This document shows positions 1 through 33,300 of a stretch of 64,000 nt of DNA, one piece after another. This stretch comes from Actinocorallia sp. API 0066 (lineage in GTDB: Bacteria > Actinomycetota > Actinomycetes > Streptosporangiales > Streptosporangiaceae). The translations under genes and the position numbers were made by a program. Under the pieces are notes generated by a model. It had not been told where the DNA came from, did not search any database, and saw nothing but the letters and a program-made list of their open reading frames with translations. The stretch spans positions 248,001-312,000 of the forward strand of contig NZ_JAJLQY010000008.1 of the NCBI RefSeq assembly GCF_020991275.1, in the 5' to 3' direction. Within the stretch, counting starts at the first letter, position 1, and each line of letters starts with the position of its first letter.

Positions 1-1071
1 CAGCGTCGGGTCGTAGGCCCACGTGCCGACCGTCGAGGGGTCATACCCCAGGGTGGTGGGGCTGAGGGGGCTCCACGCCCGCGCGTACTGGCCGAAGTAG
101 ACGCTCTTGATGAGCACGTCGAGGTTCAGCGACCGCTGGAAGGCGATGCGGACCTTCTCGTCCGAGAACGGAGCCTTCTTGGCGTTGAGGTACAGGCTGT
201 AGGCCGTTCCGGGCGAGTCGGCGCGCAGGAGCTGGAGCGAGCCGGAGCCCTTCACCTGGGCGACGTCGGCGGGCTGGACGCCGTCGACGCCGTTGACCTG
301 GCCGCTGGTGAGCGCGCCGAGCCGGGCGGAGTTCTCGGGGATGAACTGGAAGGTGAGGCCGTCGAGCAGGGCCGGGCCCGTGTGCCCCGCGGTCGGCGGC
401 GCCCACGCGTAGGCGGGGTTGCGGGTGAGCTTGATGCTCGACTTCTTCTCCCAGGCCGAGACCTGGAACGGTCCTGTGCCGACCGGGCTCTGGCACTGCT
501 GCGCGGCGTCGCGGGTGAGGGCCTTCGGCGACTGGATGCCGAGATAGGCGGTCGACAGGGCCTGGAGGAACGGCGCGGTCGGCGCGGCGATCTTCACCTC
601 GACGGTGCTCGCGTCGACGACCTTCGCGCCCCGGTACACCGAGATCAGGCTGGCGGCGTAGTAGGACTTGGTCTTGGGGTCGACGACGTGGTCGAGGGTG
701 GCCTTGACCGCGGTGGCGTCGAAGGGCGTGCCGTCGTGGAACACCACGCCCTTCTTCAGCGTGAAGGTGTAGGTGGTGCCGTCGGGGGAGACGGCCCACT
801 TCTCGGCCAGGGCCGGATGGAACTTGCCGTCCGAGTCGAGGGAGACCAGGCTGTCGAAGATGTTGCGGTTGACGATCGCCGTGGCCTGCATGGGGCTGAC
901 GGCGGGGTCCAGGCAGTCGGGTTCCTGGGTCAGCGCATAGGTGAGCGTTCCCCCGGACACCGGCTTTCCGGTAGCGGTCTTGCTGTCGCCATCGGAGGAC
1001 GAGCAGGCGGCGGTTCCGGCGAGGAGTACCGCGCAGAGCGCGATCACCGAGCCGGCAGTGTGGTTGTGCAA
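1..1071 (-). CDS. ABC transporter substrate-binding lipoprotein (SBP family 5), 3' end outside window
   Basis: The translated frame (357 codons to the window edge) reads as an extracellular solute-binding protein of the oligopeptide/nickel type. It has an N-terminal hydrophobic segment ending in LLAGTAACSSS, a probable lipobox with the acylated Cys at residue 23. A typical family 5 start follows (GGTLTYALTQEPDCLDPA), then FHDGTPFDATAVKATLDHV and SPVGTGPFQVSAWEKKS. I chose the TTG at 1071 because GGGAGA lies 7 nt upstream and an in-frame TGA sits a few codons further up; a GTG eight codons inside is the alternative. It starts 37 bp after the last PKS gene on the same strand and has its own heptad-repeat site upstream, so it may be co-regulated with the cluster. 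Whether it serves the cluster or only happens to border it cannot be told; the permease and ATPase genes would lie beyond the edge. Confidence 0.85.
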   Translation of the reverse strand, partial: MHNHTAGSVIALCAVLLAGTAACSSSDGDSKTATGKPVSGGTLTYALTQEPDCLDPAVSPMQATAIVNRNIFDSLVSLDSDGKFHPALAEKWAVSPDGTTYTFTLKKGVVFHDGTPFDATAVKATLDHVVDPKTKSYYAASLISVYRGAKVVDASTVEVKIAAPTAPFLQALSTAYLGIQSPKALTRDAAQQCQSPVGTGPFQVSAWEKKSSIKLTRNPAYAWAPPTAGHTGPALLDGLTFQFIPENSARLGALTSGQVNGVDGVQPADVAQVKGSGSLQLLRADSPGTAYSLYLNAKKAPFSDEKVRIAFQRSLNLDVLIKSVYFGQYARAWSPLSPTTLGYDPSTVGTWAYDPTL

Positions 1072-1107
1072 GGTACTTTCTCCCAGGGATTCGGGCGCGC
1101 ATGTCGG

Positions 1108-4100
1108 TCATCCCGGTCCGTTCGCCTTCGACGAGGGTCCCCCGAGCACGGATAGCGGAACGACCTCCGTAGTGTGGGCGAGCCACCTAAGTGCGACCTT
1201 AAGAACGCCTAACGCGGCGAGCTCCGCACGCATGAAGCGGGCCAGGGCGGCGGGCGTCGGATGGTCGAAGACCGCCACCGGCGGCAGCGGCAGCCCGGTG
1301 GCCGCGCACAGCCGGTTGCGCAGATCGAGGGCCGTCAGGGAGCTGAAGCCCGCCTCGGCGAATCCCGCGTCCAGATCGGCCTCGGCCGCGTCGGCGTGCC
1401 CGAGAACGGTCGCGGCGTGGAAGCGGACGAGTTCGGCGAGGATCTTCTCCTGGTCGGGTTCGCTCGCCCCGGCCAGCCGCAGCCGCAGCTCGGCCACCGC
1501 GTCGTCGTCCTCCTCCGGCACGGGAAGGTCCGTGGCGGGGGCCGCGGGGGCGTTGTCCTGACGCCACCGCGCCAGGGCGGGCAGCAGCTCGGCCAGCGGG
1601 CCGCGCAGCTCCTCGGGCAGCAGCAGATCGGCGGCCAGCCGGTCGGTGTCGCCGTCGGCGACCGCGGACCAGAAGCCCGTCTCGGCGGCCGATCCGCGGC
1701 TCCAGGCGGGGGCGTCCAGCCAGTACCGGCGGCGCTGGAAGGCATAGGTCGGCAGGTCGGCGACGCGGGCGTCCGGATACAGGGCGTCCCAGCCGACGGG
1801 CACGCCCCGCGCGTGCAGCCGCGCGACGGCCTGGAGCACCGAGCGCGGCTCGGTCCGGTCGCGGCGCAGCGCCGGAACACAGGTCCCGTCGCCGGTGAGG
1901 ACCTGCTGGGCGGCCGGGGTGAGGACCCCGTCGGGGCCCAGCTCCAGCGCGGTGCGCACCCCGGCGCGCTCCAGCGCCGCGACGGCGGGGGCGAACCGGA
2001 CGGCCTCGCGCACCTGCCGCACCCAGTAGGCGGGCGAGGTGAGCAGGCCGGGTCCGGCGAGCTCCCCGGTGACGGTCGACACGACCGGGATCACCGGCTC
2101 GCGGTAGGACAGCGCGGCGGCGACCTCGCCGAACTCCGCCAGGACCTCGTCCATGTGCGCGGAGTGGAAGGCGTGGCTGACCCGTAGCCGCCGCGTCCTG
2201 CGGCCCAGCCCGCGCCAGTGCTTCACGGCGGCGGCGACGGCCGGGCCGTCACCCGACACCACGACCGCGTCGGGGCCGTTGACGGCCGCCAGCGACAGGC
2301 CCTCGCCCGCCTCCGCGAGGAACGCGGTGATCTCCTCCTCGCCCGCCTGGATCGCGCCCATCGCCCCGTCCGACCTGGCCCGCTGCATCAGCGAGCCCCG
2401 CGCGGCGACCAGCCGGGCGGCGTCGGGGAGGGTGAGCACCCCCGCGACATGCGCGGCGGCCAGCTCGCCGATGGAGTGCCCCGCGACGAGGTCGGGCCGC
2501 ACCCCCCAGCCCTCCAGCAGCCGGAACAGCGCGACCTCGAAGGCGAACAGCGCGGCCTGGGTGTACTCGGTCCGGTCGAGCGCGCCGTCGTCCTCGGCCA
2601 TCACCTCGACGATCGGGCGGCCGAGCAGCGGATCGAGATGGCCCGCGATCTCGGCGAGCGCCTCGGCGAAGGCGGGGATCCGCTCGGCCAGGGTGACCCC
2701 CATGCCGGGCCGCTGGCTGCCCTGGCCGGAGAACAGGAACGCGGTACGGCCCGGCCGGGCCGCGTCGGCGACCACGCCGGGCGACTCCTCGCCGCGCGCC
2801 AGATCGGCCAGCCCGCGCAGCAGGTCGTCACGGTCGTCGCCGAGGACGACCGCGCGGTGCTCGAACAGGGTGCGGCGGGTGGCCAGGGCGTGCCCGACAT
2901 CGGCGGGGCCGGCGTCGGGACGGGCGATCGCGAAGTCCAGCAGCCGTCCCGCGCTCGCGCGCAGCGCCGCCGGGGTCCGGCCGCTGAGCGGCCACAGCAG
3001 CGCAGGGGCCGCGGCGGGCGCCGCCGCCGGTTCCGGCTCCTCGCCGTCGGGCGCCTGTTCGAGGATCACGTGGGCGTTGGTGCCGCTGATGCCGAAGGAG
3101 GAGACGGCGGCCCTGCGCGGCCGGTCGTGCTCGGGCCAGGGCGTCGGCTCGGTGAGCAGGCGGACGGCCCCGGCGCTCCAGTCGACGTGCGGCGAGGGCT
3201 CCTCCGCGTGCAGTGTCCGCGGCAGGACCCCGTGCCGCAGCGCCTGGACGGTCTTGATGACCCCGGCGACCCCAGCGGCGGCCTGGGTGTGGCCGATGTT
3301 CGACTTGATCGACCCGAGCCACAGGGGGGTCTCGCGGTTCTGGCCGTAGGCGGCGAGCAGCGCCTGGGCCTCGATCGGGTCGCCGAGGATGGTCCCGGTG
3401 CCGTGCGCCTCGACCGCGTCGACCTCGTGCGGTTCGAGCCCCGCCTCGGTCAGGGCACGTTTGATGACCCGCTGCTGGGACGGACCGTTGGGTGCGGTGA
3501 GGCCGTTGCTGGCGCCGTCCTGGTTGACGGCCGATCCCTTGAGGACGGCCAGGACGGGGTGGCCGTCGCGCCGGGCGTCCGACAGCCGTTCCAGGAGCAG
3601 GAGGCCGGCGCCCTCGCCGAATCCGGTGCCGTCGGCCTCCGCTCCGAACGAACGGCACCGGCCGTCGGGGGACAGGCCGCGCTGACGGCTGAACTCCACG
3701 AACAGCGCCGGGGCGGCCATCACGGTGACGCCCCCGGCCAGCGCCAGATCGCAGTCCCCGGCGCGCAGCGCCTGCGCGGCCAGGTGCAGCGCTACCAGCG
3801 AGGACGAGCAGGCGGTGTCGACGGTGACGGCGGGGCCGAGGAACCCGAAGGTGTAGGCGATCCGGCCCGAGGCGACGCTGCCCGCGCTGCCGTTGCCGAG
3901 GAAGCCCTCCAGCTCGGCGGGGGCCTCGTGCAGGCGCAGCGCGTAGTCGCCGTACATCAGGCCGGTGAACACCCCGGTCCTGCTGCCGCGCAGCGCGGCC
4001 GGGCTGATCCCGGCCCGCTCCACGGTCTCCCACGCGGTCTCCAGCAGCAGCCGCTGCTGGGGATCGGTGGCCAGGGCCTCGCGCGGGCTCATCCCGAAGA

Positions 4101-4425
4101 AGGCCGCGTCGAAGTCGAGGGCGTCGGTGAGGAAGGCCCCCGACCGGGTGTAGGAGGTGCCGACGCGTTCGGGGTCGGGGTCGTAGAGGGCGTCGAGATC
4201 CCAGCCGCGGTCCTCGGGGAGGCCGCCGATGGCGTCGGTGCCCGAGGCGACCAGATCCCACAGGTCGTCGGGGGAGCCGACGCCGCCGGGGTACCGGCAG
4301 CCCATGGCGACGATCGCGATCGGCTCGCGCCGCCCGTCCTCCAGTTCCCGTACGCGCTTGCGGGTCTGCTGGAGATCGGCCGTCACCCGCTTCAGGTAGT
4401 CGAGGAGCTTGGCTTCGTTCGTCAC
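1108..4425 (-). CDS. Type I PKS, extension module 8 (KS-AT-ACP, no reduction, no thioesterase)
   Basis: 1105 aa; GTG start at 4425 with GGAGG six bases upstream. Residues 1-33 form the coiled N-terminal docking helix ([14 protein letters not shown]). KS about 35-460 with active Cys206 (VDTACSSS) and both His motifs (EAHGTGT, KSNIGHT). AT about 560-860 has GHSIGE and the HAFH signature expected for malonyl-CoA. The ACP Ser is Ser1029 in GFSSL, where GFDSL is usual. There is no KR, DH, ER or TE, so the final intermediate should be a beta-ketoacyl thioester left on the ACP. That fits release by the KAS III/glyceryl-ACP system at 48376-51550 instead of a TE. It starts 20 bp after the module 6-7 gene and is the last of four collinear PKS genes. 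The last 35 or so residues look like read-through: they contain a TTA codon (Leu1072) and overlap the heptad repeats. Confidence 0.95.
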   Translation of the reverse strand: MTNEAKLLDYLKRVTADLQQTRKRVRELEDGRREPIAIVAMGCRYPGGVGSPDDLWDLVASGTDAIGGLPEDRGWDLDALYDPDPERVGTSYTRSGAFLTDALDFDAAFFGMSPREALATDPQQRLLLETAWETVERAGISPAALRGSRTGVFTGLMYGDYALRLHEAPAELEGFLGNGSAGSVASGRIAYTFGFLGPAVTVDTACSSSLVALHLAAQALRAGDCDLALAGGVTVMAAPALFVEFSRQRGLSPDGRCRSFGAEADGTGFGEGAGLLLLERLSDARRDGHPVLAVLKGSAVNQDGASNGLTAPNGPSQQRVIKRALTEAGLEPHEVDAVEAHGTGTILGDPIEAQALLAAYGQNRETPLWLGSIKSNIGHTQAAAGVAGVIKTVQALRHGVLPRTLHAEEPSPHVDWSAGAVRLLTEPTPWPEHDRPRRAAVSSFGISGTNAHVILEQAPDGEEPEPAAAPAAAPALLWPLSGRTPAALRASAGRLLDFAIARPDAGPADVGHALATRRTLFEHRAVVLGDDRDDLLRGLADLARGEESPGVVADAARPGRTAFLFSGQGSQRPGMGVTLAERIPAFAEALAEIAGHLDPLLGRPIVEVMAEDDGALDRTEYTQAALFAFEVALFRLLEGWGVRPDLVAGHSIGELAAAHVAGVLTLPDAARLVAARGSLMQRARSDGAMGAIQAGEEEITAFLAEAGEGLSLAAVNGPDAVVVSGDGPAVAAAVKHWRGLGRRTRRLRVSHAFHSAHMDEVLAEFGEVAAALSYREPVIPVVSTVTGELAGPGLLTSPAYWVRQVREAVRFAPAVAALERAGVRTALELGPDGVLTPAAQQVLTGDGTCVPALRRDRTEPRSVLQAVARLHARGVPVGWDALYPDARVADLPTYAFQRRRYWLDAPAWSRGSAAETGFWSAVADGDTDRLAADLLLPEELRGPLAELLPALARWRQDNAPAAPATDLPVPEEDDDAVAELRLRLAGASEPDQEKILAELVRFHAATVLGHADAAEADLDAGFAEAGFSSLTALDLRNRLCAATGLPLPPVAVFDHPTPAALARFMRAELAALGVLKVALRWLAHTTEVVPLSVLGGPSSKANGPG
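1185..1213 (-). promoter_or_regulatory. Three direct heptads at 11-bp period upstream of the solute-binding protein gene
   Basis: On the minus strand three heptads GTTAGGC, TTAAGGT and CTTAGGT start exactly 11 bp apart (forward positions 1207, 1196 and 1185), each separated by 4 bp. The site lies 114-142 bp upstream of the TTG start and inside the 3' end of the module 8 PKS gene. The AAGGTC-N4-TTAGGTGGC core recurs at 51613-51630. The heptad/11-bp geometry is what is known for transcription activators that bind one helix face (SARP-type); which regulator binds here is inference. Confidence 0.5.
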
Positions 4426-4445
4426 GGGGTTCCTCCGGGGAACGG

Positions 4446-15830
<11,385 letters not shown>

Positions 15831-15879
15831 CCACTTCTGGGTCGTGCCGGGTCTGGGCGGCGCGGAGTCGGGCGTCGGG

Positions 15880-27252
<11,373 letters not shown>

Positions 27253-27302
27253 GATGTCGTGTCCCCTTCTCGATGTGCGCGATGGCCGGTGTCGGCGGCC
27301 GT

Positions 27303-30300
27303 TCAGACCGTGCCGAGCTCGTTGTCGATGAAGTCGAAGATCTCGTCGTCGCTGGCCTCGGTGAGGCGTTCGGTGATCTCCTCCTCGCTCCGTCCGCCGG
27401 GGCGGAGCCGGTCCAGGAGGGCTTGGAGCCGGTCGGCGAGCAGGGCCCGGTCGCCGTCGGCGGCGGGCAGGGCTCCTTCCAGCCGGTCCAGATCGGCGAA
27501 CGCCGGCGGGGCTCCGCCGACGGCGGTGATTCCGGCCTCGATGAGCAGCCGGGCGGCCAGCGAGGCCGGGGTCGGGTGGTCGAACAGGAGGGTGGCGGGC
27601 AGGCGCAGCCCGAGGACCGCGCCGACCCGGTTGCGGAGTTCGACGGCGGTGAGCGAGTCGAACCCGAGGTCGAGGAAGCCGCGGTCGACTTCGACGTCGT
27701 CCGGGCCGGAGTGGCCGAGCGCCGCCGCGACCTCGGTGCGGACCAGGTCGAGCAGCAGCCGCTCGGCCTCTTCGGGCGGGGCGGCGGCCAGGCGTGCGCC
27801 CAGATCGGCGGCGCCGGGCCTGCCGCCGGATCCGGCGGCGCGCCGGGCGGCGGGCCGGACCAGGCCGTGGAAGAGGTGCGGGAGCTCGTCCTTGCGGGCC
27901 GCGGCCCGCAGCACCGGCAGGTCCAGCTTCGCGGTGACGGCCACCGGCGCGTTCAGGGCGATCGCGTCGTCGAGCAGCGCGAGCGCCGGGCCGGGCGGCA
28001 GCGCCAGGAGCCCGGCCTTGGCGATGCGCTGCTGCTGGACCCGGTCGAGGGTGCCGGTCATGCCGCCCTCGCTCGTCCACGGTCCCCACACCAGGGAGGT
28101 GGCGGGCAGTCCCAGCCCGCGCCGGTGCAGGGCCAGCGCGTCGAGGTAGGCGTTGCCGGCGGCGTAGTTGGCCTGGCCGGGTGTGCCGAGGGTGCCGGCG
28201 AGCGAGGAGAACAGCACGAAGTGCCGCAGATCGCCGCCGAGGGTGAGCCTGTGCAGGTTCCAGGCGGCGTCGGCCTTCGGCCGCAGGACCGCGCCCAGCC
28301 GTTCGGCGGTGAGCGCCCCGACGACGGCGTCGTCCAGGACCCCGGCCGCGTGGAACACCCCGGTCAGGGGGCCGGGCAGGCCGTCCAGGACCGCGGCGAG
28401 CGCGTCGGCGTCGGCGGCGTCGACCGCGGCGATGGTCACCCGGGCGCCCAGCCCGGTGAGCTCCTCGCGCAGTTCGGCGGCGCCTTCGGCGGCCTCTCCG
28501 CGCCGGGCGGCCAGCAGCAGGTCCCGCACCCCGTGTTCGGCGACCAGATGGCGGGCCACCTTGGCGCCCAGCCCGCCGGTCCCGCCGGTGATCAGCACGG
28601 TCCCTTCGTCCAGGCCGTCCAGGGCCGGGGCGTCCGGCGGCAGGACGGCGGGGGCGAGGCGGGGGGCGTGCAGCGAGCCGCCGTGGAGGGCGAGCTCGGG
28701 TTCGCCGGTGGACAGGGCGGCGGCCAGGTCGGCGGGGGTGGGGTCGGTGTCGGCGTCGAGGAGGACGAACAGGCCGGGGTTCTCGGTCTGGGCGGAGCGG
28801 ATGAGCCCGCGCACGGCGGCGCCCGCCAGGTTGTCCGGCGCCGGGTGGTGGTGGGTGGCGACGGCGGAGCGGGTGAGGATCACCAGGGGATCCGGACGGT
28901 CGGCGGCGAGCCGGTCGTGGATCCGGGCGAGGGTCTCGGCGACCGCCGAGCGGGCGGCCTCGGCGTCGGCGCCCGACGGCGGGGTGAACACCTCCATCCC
29001 GGAGCCGATCCCGGGGTCGGCGGACGCCTCGATGGGGATCCAGGTCAGGGTGTGGAGCGGCTCGCGGGTCTCCTGGGCGGGCAGCTCCGCGGTGAGCGGC
29101 CGGACGGACAGCGACTCGACGGTGAGGACCGGGGCGCCGGTGGCGTCGGCGGCGGTGATCGAGCCGTCGGCGCCGAGCCGGACGCGCAGGGCGTCCGCGC
29201 CGGTGGCGTGGACGGTGACGCCCTGCCAGGAGAACGGCAGGCCCACCTCCTGGTCGGCCAGCGGGTGCAGGGCGGCGTCCAGGAGGGTGGGGTGCAGGGC
29301 GTGCGCGGCGGCGTCGAGCCCGCCGGGCAGCTCGACCTCGGCGTAGCGGGCCGTCTCGTCGCGCCAGGCCGCGGTCAGCCCGCGGAAGGACGGACCATGA
29401 CCCAGGCCGTGGTCGCTGAGCCGGTCACGGAGCTCCTCGACGTCCAGCGTCCGGGCGCCGGACGGCGGCCACTGCGCGAGGCGGGTTCCGGGGGACGGCT
29501 CACCGGCCAGGGTTCCGGCGGCGTGCCGGACCCACGGGGCGTCGTCGGAGTCGCGGGAGTGGATCGCCAGCGTCCGGCGGCCGTCGGGATCGGCGGGCGC
29601 GACCGTCACCTGAAGCCGGGCGTTGCCCCGGTCGGTCAGGACGAGCGGCCGCTCCAGGGTGAGCTCCTCGATGCGGCGGTGGCCGGTGCGGTCGGCGGCG
29701 TGCACGGCCAGGTCCAGGAACGCGGTGCCGGGCAGCAGGACGTGGCCCTGCACGGTGTGCTCGGCCACCCAGGGCAGGGTCTGGGCCGATACCCGGCCGG
29801 TGAGGACGAGCGCGCCGTCCCCGGCGAGGTCGACGACCGCGCCGAGCAACGGGTGGCCGGAGCTTTCCAGGCCGAGCCCGCCCGCGCCGCCGCCGTCGGC
29901 CCCGGAGACCAGCCAGAACCGGCGGCGCTGGAAGGCGTAGGTCGGCAGGGCCGCAGCCCGGGCGCCCGGGTAGACCCGGGTCCAGTCGGGTTCGGCCCCC
30001 TGCGCGGCGGCCTGCGCCACCGCCAGGGCCAGCGTGCGGTTCTCAGGCCGGTCGCGGCGCAGGGCCGCGACCAGCGCGACCGGGCCCGACCCGGCGAGGC
30101 ACTCGGCGGCCAGCGCGGTCAGCACCGCGTCGGGGCCGACCTCAAGGAAGGTCGTGACGCCCTGCTCCCGCAGCGTGCGGACCCCGTCGAGGAACCGGAC
30201 GGGCCTGCGGACGTGCTCGGCCCAGTAGCCGGGCGCGCCCAGGTCGTGCCCGGTCACGAGGGTCCCGGTCACGTTCGACACCAGCGGGATCCGCGGTTCG

Positions 30301-33300
30301 CGGTGCGGGAGCGCGTCGGCGATCCGGCCGAACTCGGCGATCATCGGGTCCATGAGCGGGGAGTGGAAGGCGTGGCTGACCTTCAGCCGGCGGGTCCGTC
30401 CGCCGTCGGCCTCCCAACGTGCCGCCAGCGCCAGGACCGCCCCCTCGGCGCCGGACACGACCGTCGAGGACGGTCCGTTGACCGCGGCGATGCTGAGGTC
30501 CGGCCCGTCGATCAGCGGAAGGATCGCCTCTTCGGGGGCGTCGAAGGACACCATCGCCCCGCCGGGCGGCAGCGCCTGCATCAGCCGGCCGCGGGCGGCG
30601 ACCAGGGCGCAGGCGTCGGCGAGGTCGAGGACCCCGGCGGCCTGCGCGGCGGCCAGCTCGCCGATGGAGTGGCCGATGAGGATGTCGGGCCGCAACCCCA
30701 GATGCTCCAGCAGCCGGAACAGGGCCAGTTCGGTCGCGAACAGGGCGCTCTGGGTGAAGACCGTCTGATCCAGGAGGGTGCGGTCCTCGGCGAGGACGAC
30801 CTCCCGCAGCGGCCGGTCCAGATGCGGGTCGAGATGCGCGCAGATCTCCTCGAACGCCGCCCGGTAGACCGGGTGTGCCGCCAGGAGCTCCCGGCCCATG
30901 CCGGGCCGCTGGCTGCCCTGGCCGGAGAACAGGAACGCCAGCCTCCCTCCGGCGACGCCGCGGACGGTGTCGGCGGCGGGCGTGCCGTCGGCGAGGGCGG
31001 TCAGCGCCGCCGCCAGCTCCTCGCGGCCGTCGGCGACCAGGACGGCCCGCAGGTCGAGACGGGGCCGGGTGGTCGCCAGGGCGAGACCGTAGTCGGCGGC
31101 CGGGGTCTGCGGTTCGGCCGTCAGCCGGTCGCGCAGACGGCGGGCCTGGTCGCGCAGGCCGCCCTCGTCACGGGCCGACAGCAGATAGGGGACGGGCGCG
31201 TCCGGCGTCTCGGCGCGTTCGGGCGCCGGGGCGGCGGGCGCCTGTTCGAGGATGACATGGGCGTTGGTGCCGCTGATGCCGAAGGAGGAGATCCCGGCTC
31301 GGCGCGGATGCCCGTTCTCGGCCCACGGGACGGGCTCGGTGAGCAGCCGCACGGCCCCGCTGTCCCAGTCGATATGCGGCGAGGGCACCTCGGCGTGGAT
31401 CGTGCGGGGCAGCAGCCCGTGCCGTAGCGCGCCGATCATCTTGATGATCCCGGCGACTCCGGCGGCGGCCTGGGTGTGGCCGATGTTCGACTTGATGGAT
31501 CCGAGCCACAGCGGGGTTTCGCGGTTCTGTCCGTAGGTGGCGAGGAGTGCTTGGGCCTCGATGGGGTCGCCGAGGGTGGTGCCGGTGCCGTGTGCTTCGA
31601 CGGCGTCGACCTCGCTCGGCTTCAGGCCCGCGTTGGCGAGGGCTTGGCGGATGACGCGCTGTTGGGAGGGTCCGTTGGGTGCGGTGAGGCCGTTGCTGGC
31701 GCCGTCCTGGTTGACGGCCGATCCCTTGAGGACGGCCAGGATCGGATGGCCGTTGCGCCGGGCGTCCGACAGCCGTTCGACCAGCAGGACGCCCGCCCCT
31801 TCCGACCAGCCCGCGCCGTCGGCGTCGGCGGAGAAGGAGCGGCACCGTCCGTCGGGGGACAGTGCCCGCTGACGGCTGAACTCGACGAAGAACTCGGGTG
31901 TCGCCATCACGGTCACCCCGCCGGCGAGGGCGAGGTCGCATTCGCCGTTGCGCAGCGCCTGCGCCGCCAGATGGAGGGCGACCAGCGAGGACGAGCAGGC
32001 GGTGTCGACGGTGATGGCGGGGCCTTCGAGGCCGAGGGCGTAGGCGATGCGTCCCGAGGCGACGCTGCCGGTCGTCCCGGTGGCCAGATAGCCCTCGACC
32101 CCCGCCTGGGCGGCGCTGCGGCCCGTGCCGTAGCCGGTGCCCATCAGCCCGGCGAACACTCCGGTCCTGCTGCCGCGCAGCGTGACCGGGTCGAGGCCGG
32201 CCCGCTCGATCGCCTCCCAGGCGGTCTCCAGCAGCAGCCGCTGCTGGGGGTCGGCGGCTAGGGCCTCGCGCGGGCTCATGCCGAAGAACGAGGCGTCGAA
32301 CGCGCCCGCGTCGTACAGGAAGCCGCCGCGCCGGGTGTAGGTGCGGCCGGGCGCGTCGGGGTCGGGGTCGTGCAGGGCGTCGGTGTCCCAGCCGCGGTCG
32401 GTCGGGAAGTCGCCGGTCACGTCCGCGCCGTCGAGCAGGAGCCGCCACAGGTCCTCGGGGTCGCGGACCCCGCCGGGGAACCGGCAGCCGAGCCCGACGA
32501 TCGCGATCGGGTCGTCGGCCGCGACAGTCACCGCCGCGGTCCGGCCCTGGCTCGGCGCGCCCTCGAAGGCGGCCGTCAGGAACGCGGCCAGCGCGTCGGG
32601 TGTGGGGTGGTCGAACACGAGGGTCGCGGGCAGGCGCAGCCCGGTCGCGTTCTGGAGCCGGTTGCGCAGTTCGACCGAGGTGAGGGAGTCGAATCCGAGG
32701 TCCTTGAAGGCCTGGCCGGAGGGCAGGGGACCTGATCCGCTGTGGCCGAGGATCGCGCCGGCCTGCTCGCGCACCAGGGTCAGCAGGGCCTCGGCCCGGG
32801 CGGCCGGGTCGAGACCGGCGAGCCGTCCGGTGCCGGTCGCGGCCGCGGCGCGCCGGACGGCGGCGGGGACGAGCCCGCGCAGCACGGCGGGGACCTCTCC
32901 CGCGGCCCGGGCGGCGGCCGGGTCGGGGCGGAACGGGACGAGCTGGGGCCGGGTCTGCCGCAGCGCGGCGTCGAACAGCGACAGGGCCCGTTCGGTGCTC
33001 ATCGGCGCGATCCCGGCCCGGGCGAGACGGGCCAGCTCGGCCTCGGCGAGATGGCCGGTCATGCCGCTGGCCTGCTCCCACAGCCCCCAGGCCAGGGAGA
33101 GTCCGGGCAGCCCCCGGACGCTGCGGTGCCGGGCCAGGGCGTCCAGGTGGGCGTTGGCGGCCGCGTAGGCGGACTGCCCGGCGGTGCCGATGGTCCCGGC
33201 GATCGAGGAGAACAGCACGAACGCCGACAGGTCCAGATCGCGGGTGAGGGCGTCCAGATGGTGGGCGGCCTCGGTCTTGGGCCGCAGGACCGCGGCGGCG

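Noticed and set aside
1108-1400. Missing thioesterase as a sign of a truncated cluster
   Set aside because: The KAS III/FkbH/ACP cassette releases the chain by tetronate formation, so no TE is expected.
27253-28089. N-terminal extension of the module 4-5 PKS by 279 codons
   Set aside because: It overlaps the end of the upstream PKS gene, is Arg/Pro-rich shadow sequence, and the docking helix starts right at the ATG at 27252.
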